Shown here piece by piece: positions 6,904 through 7,682 of a stretch of DNA of 7,682 bases (position 1 is its first letter; the number at the start of each line of letters is the position of its first letter). A program made the position numbers and the translations under genes. The stretch is from Deltaproteobacteria bacterium UBA2385 (GTDB lineage Bacteria; Myxococcota_A; UBA796; UBA2385). The stretch spans positions 1 through 7,682 of the forward strand of contig DDSR01000039.1 of the NCBI GenBank assembly GCA_002343455.1, read 5' to 3'. Below the pieces are notes generated by a model that worked only from the letters and a program-made list of their open reading frames with translations, did not search any database and was not told the origin of the DNA.

Positions 6904-7682
6904 GCGCGTCGTAGGCCTGCAGCAGGGCCTCGGCCAGCCGATCGCCGATGCGCTCGTGGGCCTTGCCCGAGAGGTGCACGTAGTCGCCCGTACCCAGCCC
7001 GCGGGTCCGCCCCCAGACCAGGGCGCTGCCCTCGCCTCCCATCGCCTCCCAGGCGCTCCAGAAGGCGCAGCCCGCCTCTTTCGCCACCTCGCGCTGCCGG
7101 GCGACCATGTTGGGCATGCCCTTGCGGCTCATCGGCGTGCCCTTGACCTCCTCGCCCGAGCCTTCGGGGGGAGGCTCGATGTAGCCCTGGTCCAGCGGCG
7201 TCACGACCAGGCAGGCGGCGTCGCCCTTGCCGGCCAGGATCGTCTGTAGACCTTCCCGGAAGATCGGCGTGTAGCCGCGGCCACTGTTCACGGTCAGGGT
7301 GGGGTAGCCCGCCTCGTTGCCGCCCAACATCACCACGATCAGATCCGGGTCCCGGCGTGTGACCTGCTCGGCCAGCGCCTCGCCGGCGAAGATGGAGAAG
7401 CTGCGGCTGCCGACGCCGCTGACCGCCTGCGTCTCCCAGGTAGCGCCGGGAGCGCCCGTCTCCAGCACCAGCCCGTACAGAGGCACCACTCCTCCGACCG
7501 AGCCGACCCGGACCTCTCCCACCGGGGCTTCGGGCGTCCAAGAGAGCACCCGATCCTCGGTCTCGGGGGCCACCGCCGCCTGACGATGCTGCTCGACCCC
7601 GTCCAGCGAGACGGTCAGCGTGCCGTAGCCCTGCCCCGCCTGGTGCCAGACCTCCACCCGGCGCAGCCCCACCGGCTGGCCC
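6899..7682 (-). CDS. SGNH/GDSL-family hydrolase, N-terminus beyond the window
   Basis: The frame is open to the right edge; GTG at 7672 is internal because the reading continues upstream (GQPVGLRRVEV). The visible part begins with a beta-sandwich-like segment ending in VPLYGLVLETGAPG, of the kind inserted in some SGNH esterases after block I. Then come a block II-like stretch (SGVGSRSF), block III (DPDLIVVMLGGNEAG, with the oxyanion Asn) and block V (GDYVHLSGKAH, with the Asp-x-x-His pair of the catalytic triad, at about nt 6974-6985). The nucleophile Ser of the GDS block must lie upstream, outside the window. The family removes acyl groups from carbohydrates, peptidoglycan or lipids; the inserted domain recalls peptidoglycan or polysaccharide O-acetyl esterases, but the substrate cannot be told. 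It converges on the selenoprotein gene. Confidence 0.85.
   Translation of the reverse strand, partial: GQPVGLRRVEVWHQAGQGYGTLTVSLDGVEQHRQAAVAPETEDRVLSWTPEAPVGEVRVGSVGGVVPLYGLVLETGAPGATWETQAVSGVGSRSFSIFAGEALAEQVTRRDPDLIVVMLGGNEAGYPTLTVNSGRGYTPIFREGLQTILAGKGDAACLVVTPLDQGYIEPPPEGSGEEVKGTPMSRKGMPNMVARQREVAKEAGCAFWSAWEAMGGEGSALVWGRTRGLGTGDYVHLSGKAHERIGDRLAEALLQAYDAR

Overview
The window is about 70% GC or higher and gene-dense. Its codon use (C or G at third positions), short lipoprotein signals, VWA lipoprotein, beta-barrel and TPR genes, and polymer-forming beta-helix protein suggest a myxobacterium-like member of the Myxococcota/Deltaproteobacteria. This is inference from style and family content; no taxonomic marker gene is present.

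Layout: the 3' end of a TPR gene (to 548). Then a 638-aa bactofilin-like beta-helix protein (654-2570) behind its own promoter, whose -35 box lies inside an inverted repeat. Then a compact three-gene unit: a VWA-domain outer-membrane-type lipoprotein (2662-4059), a small outer-membrane beta-barrel protein (4105-4797) and an exported TPR protein (4794-6221, overlapping the barrel gene by GTGA). Nineteen bases on comes a lipoprotein gene (6241-6888) interrupted in frame by a TGA at 6553-6555. On the minus strand, converging on it, is the 3' part of an SGNH/GDSL hydrolase gene (6899 to the window edge).

The main discovery is that 6241-6888 reads best as one selenoprotein gene of 215 residues, not two short ORFs. 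The TGA falls at the first position of a thioredoxin-type UxxC motif (U105-S-Y-C108). The same frame continues for 110 sense codons with clear thioredoxin-like character. A stem-loop with a G-containing apical loop begins 10 nt after the TGA, the layout expected of a bacterial SECIS element. TGA is an ordinary stop for the other genes here, so general code reassignment is unlikely. From memory, the region after the UxxC resembles the N-terminal domain of animal selenoprotein P. The mature protein would be a lipid-anchored extracytoplasmic redox protein on a Gly/Ser/Thr/Asp repeat linker.

The VWA lipoprotein, beta-barrel and TPR protein together recall parts of the myxobacterial gliding/adhesion envelope machinery (CglB-type VWA lipoprotein, Glt barrels and Glt TPR proteins). 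I offer that as a hypothesis, not an assignment. If the selenoprotein is co-expressed with them, it could handle disulfides or oxidised thiols in the same compartment; the VWA lipoprotein has eight cysteines besides its lipidated one.
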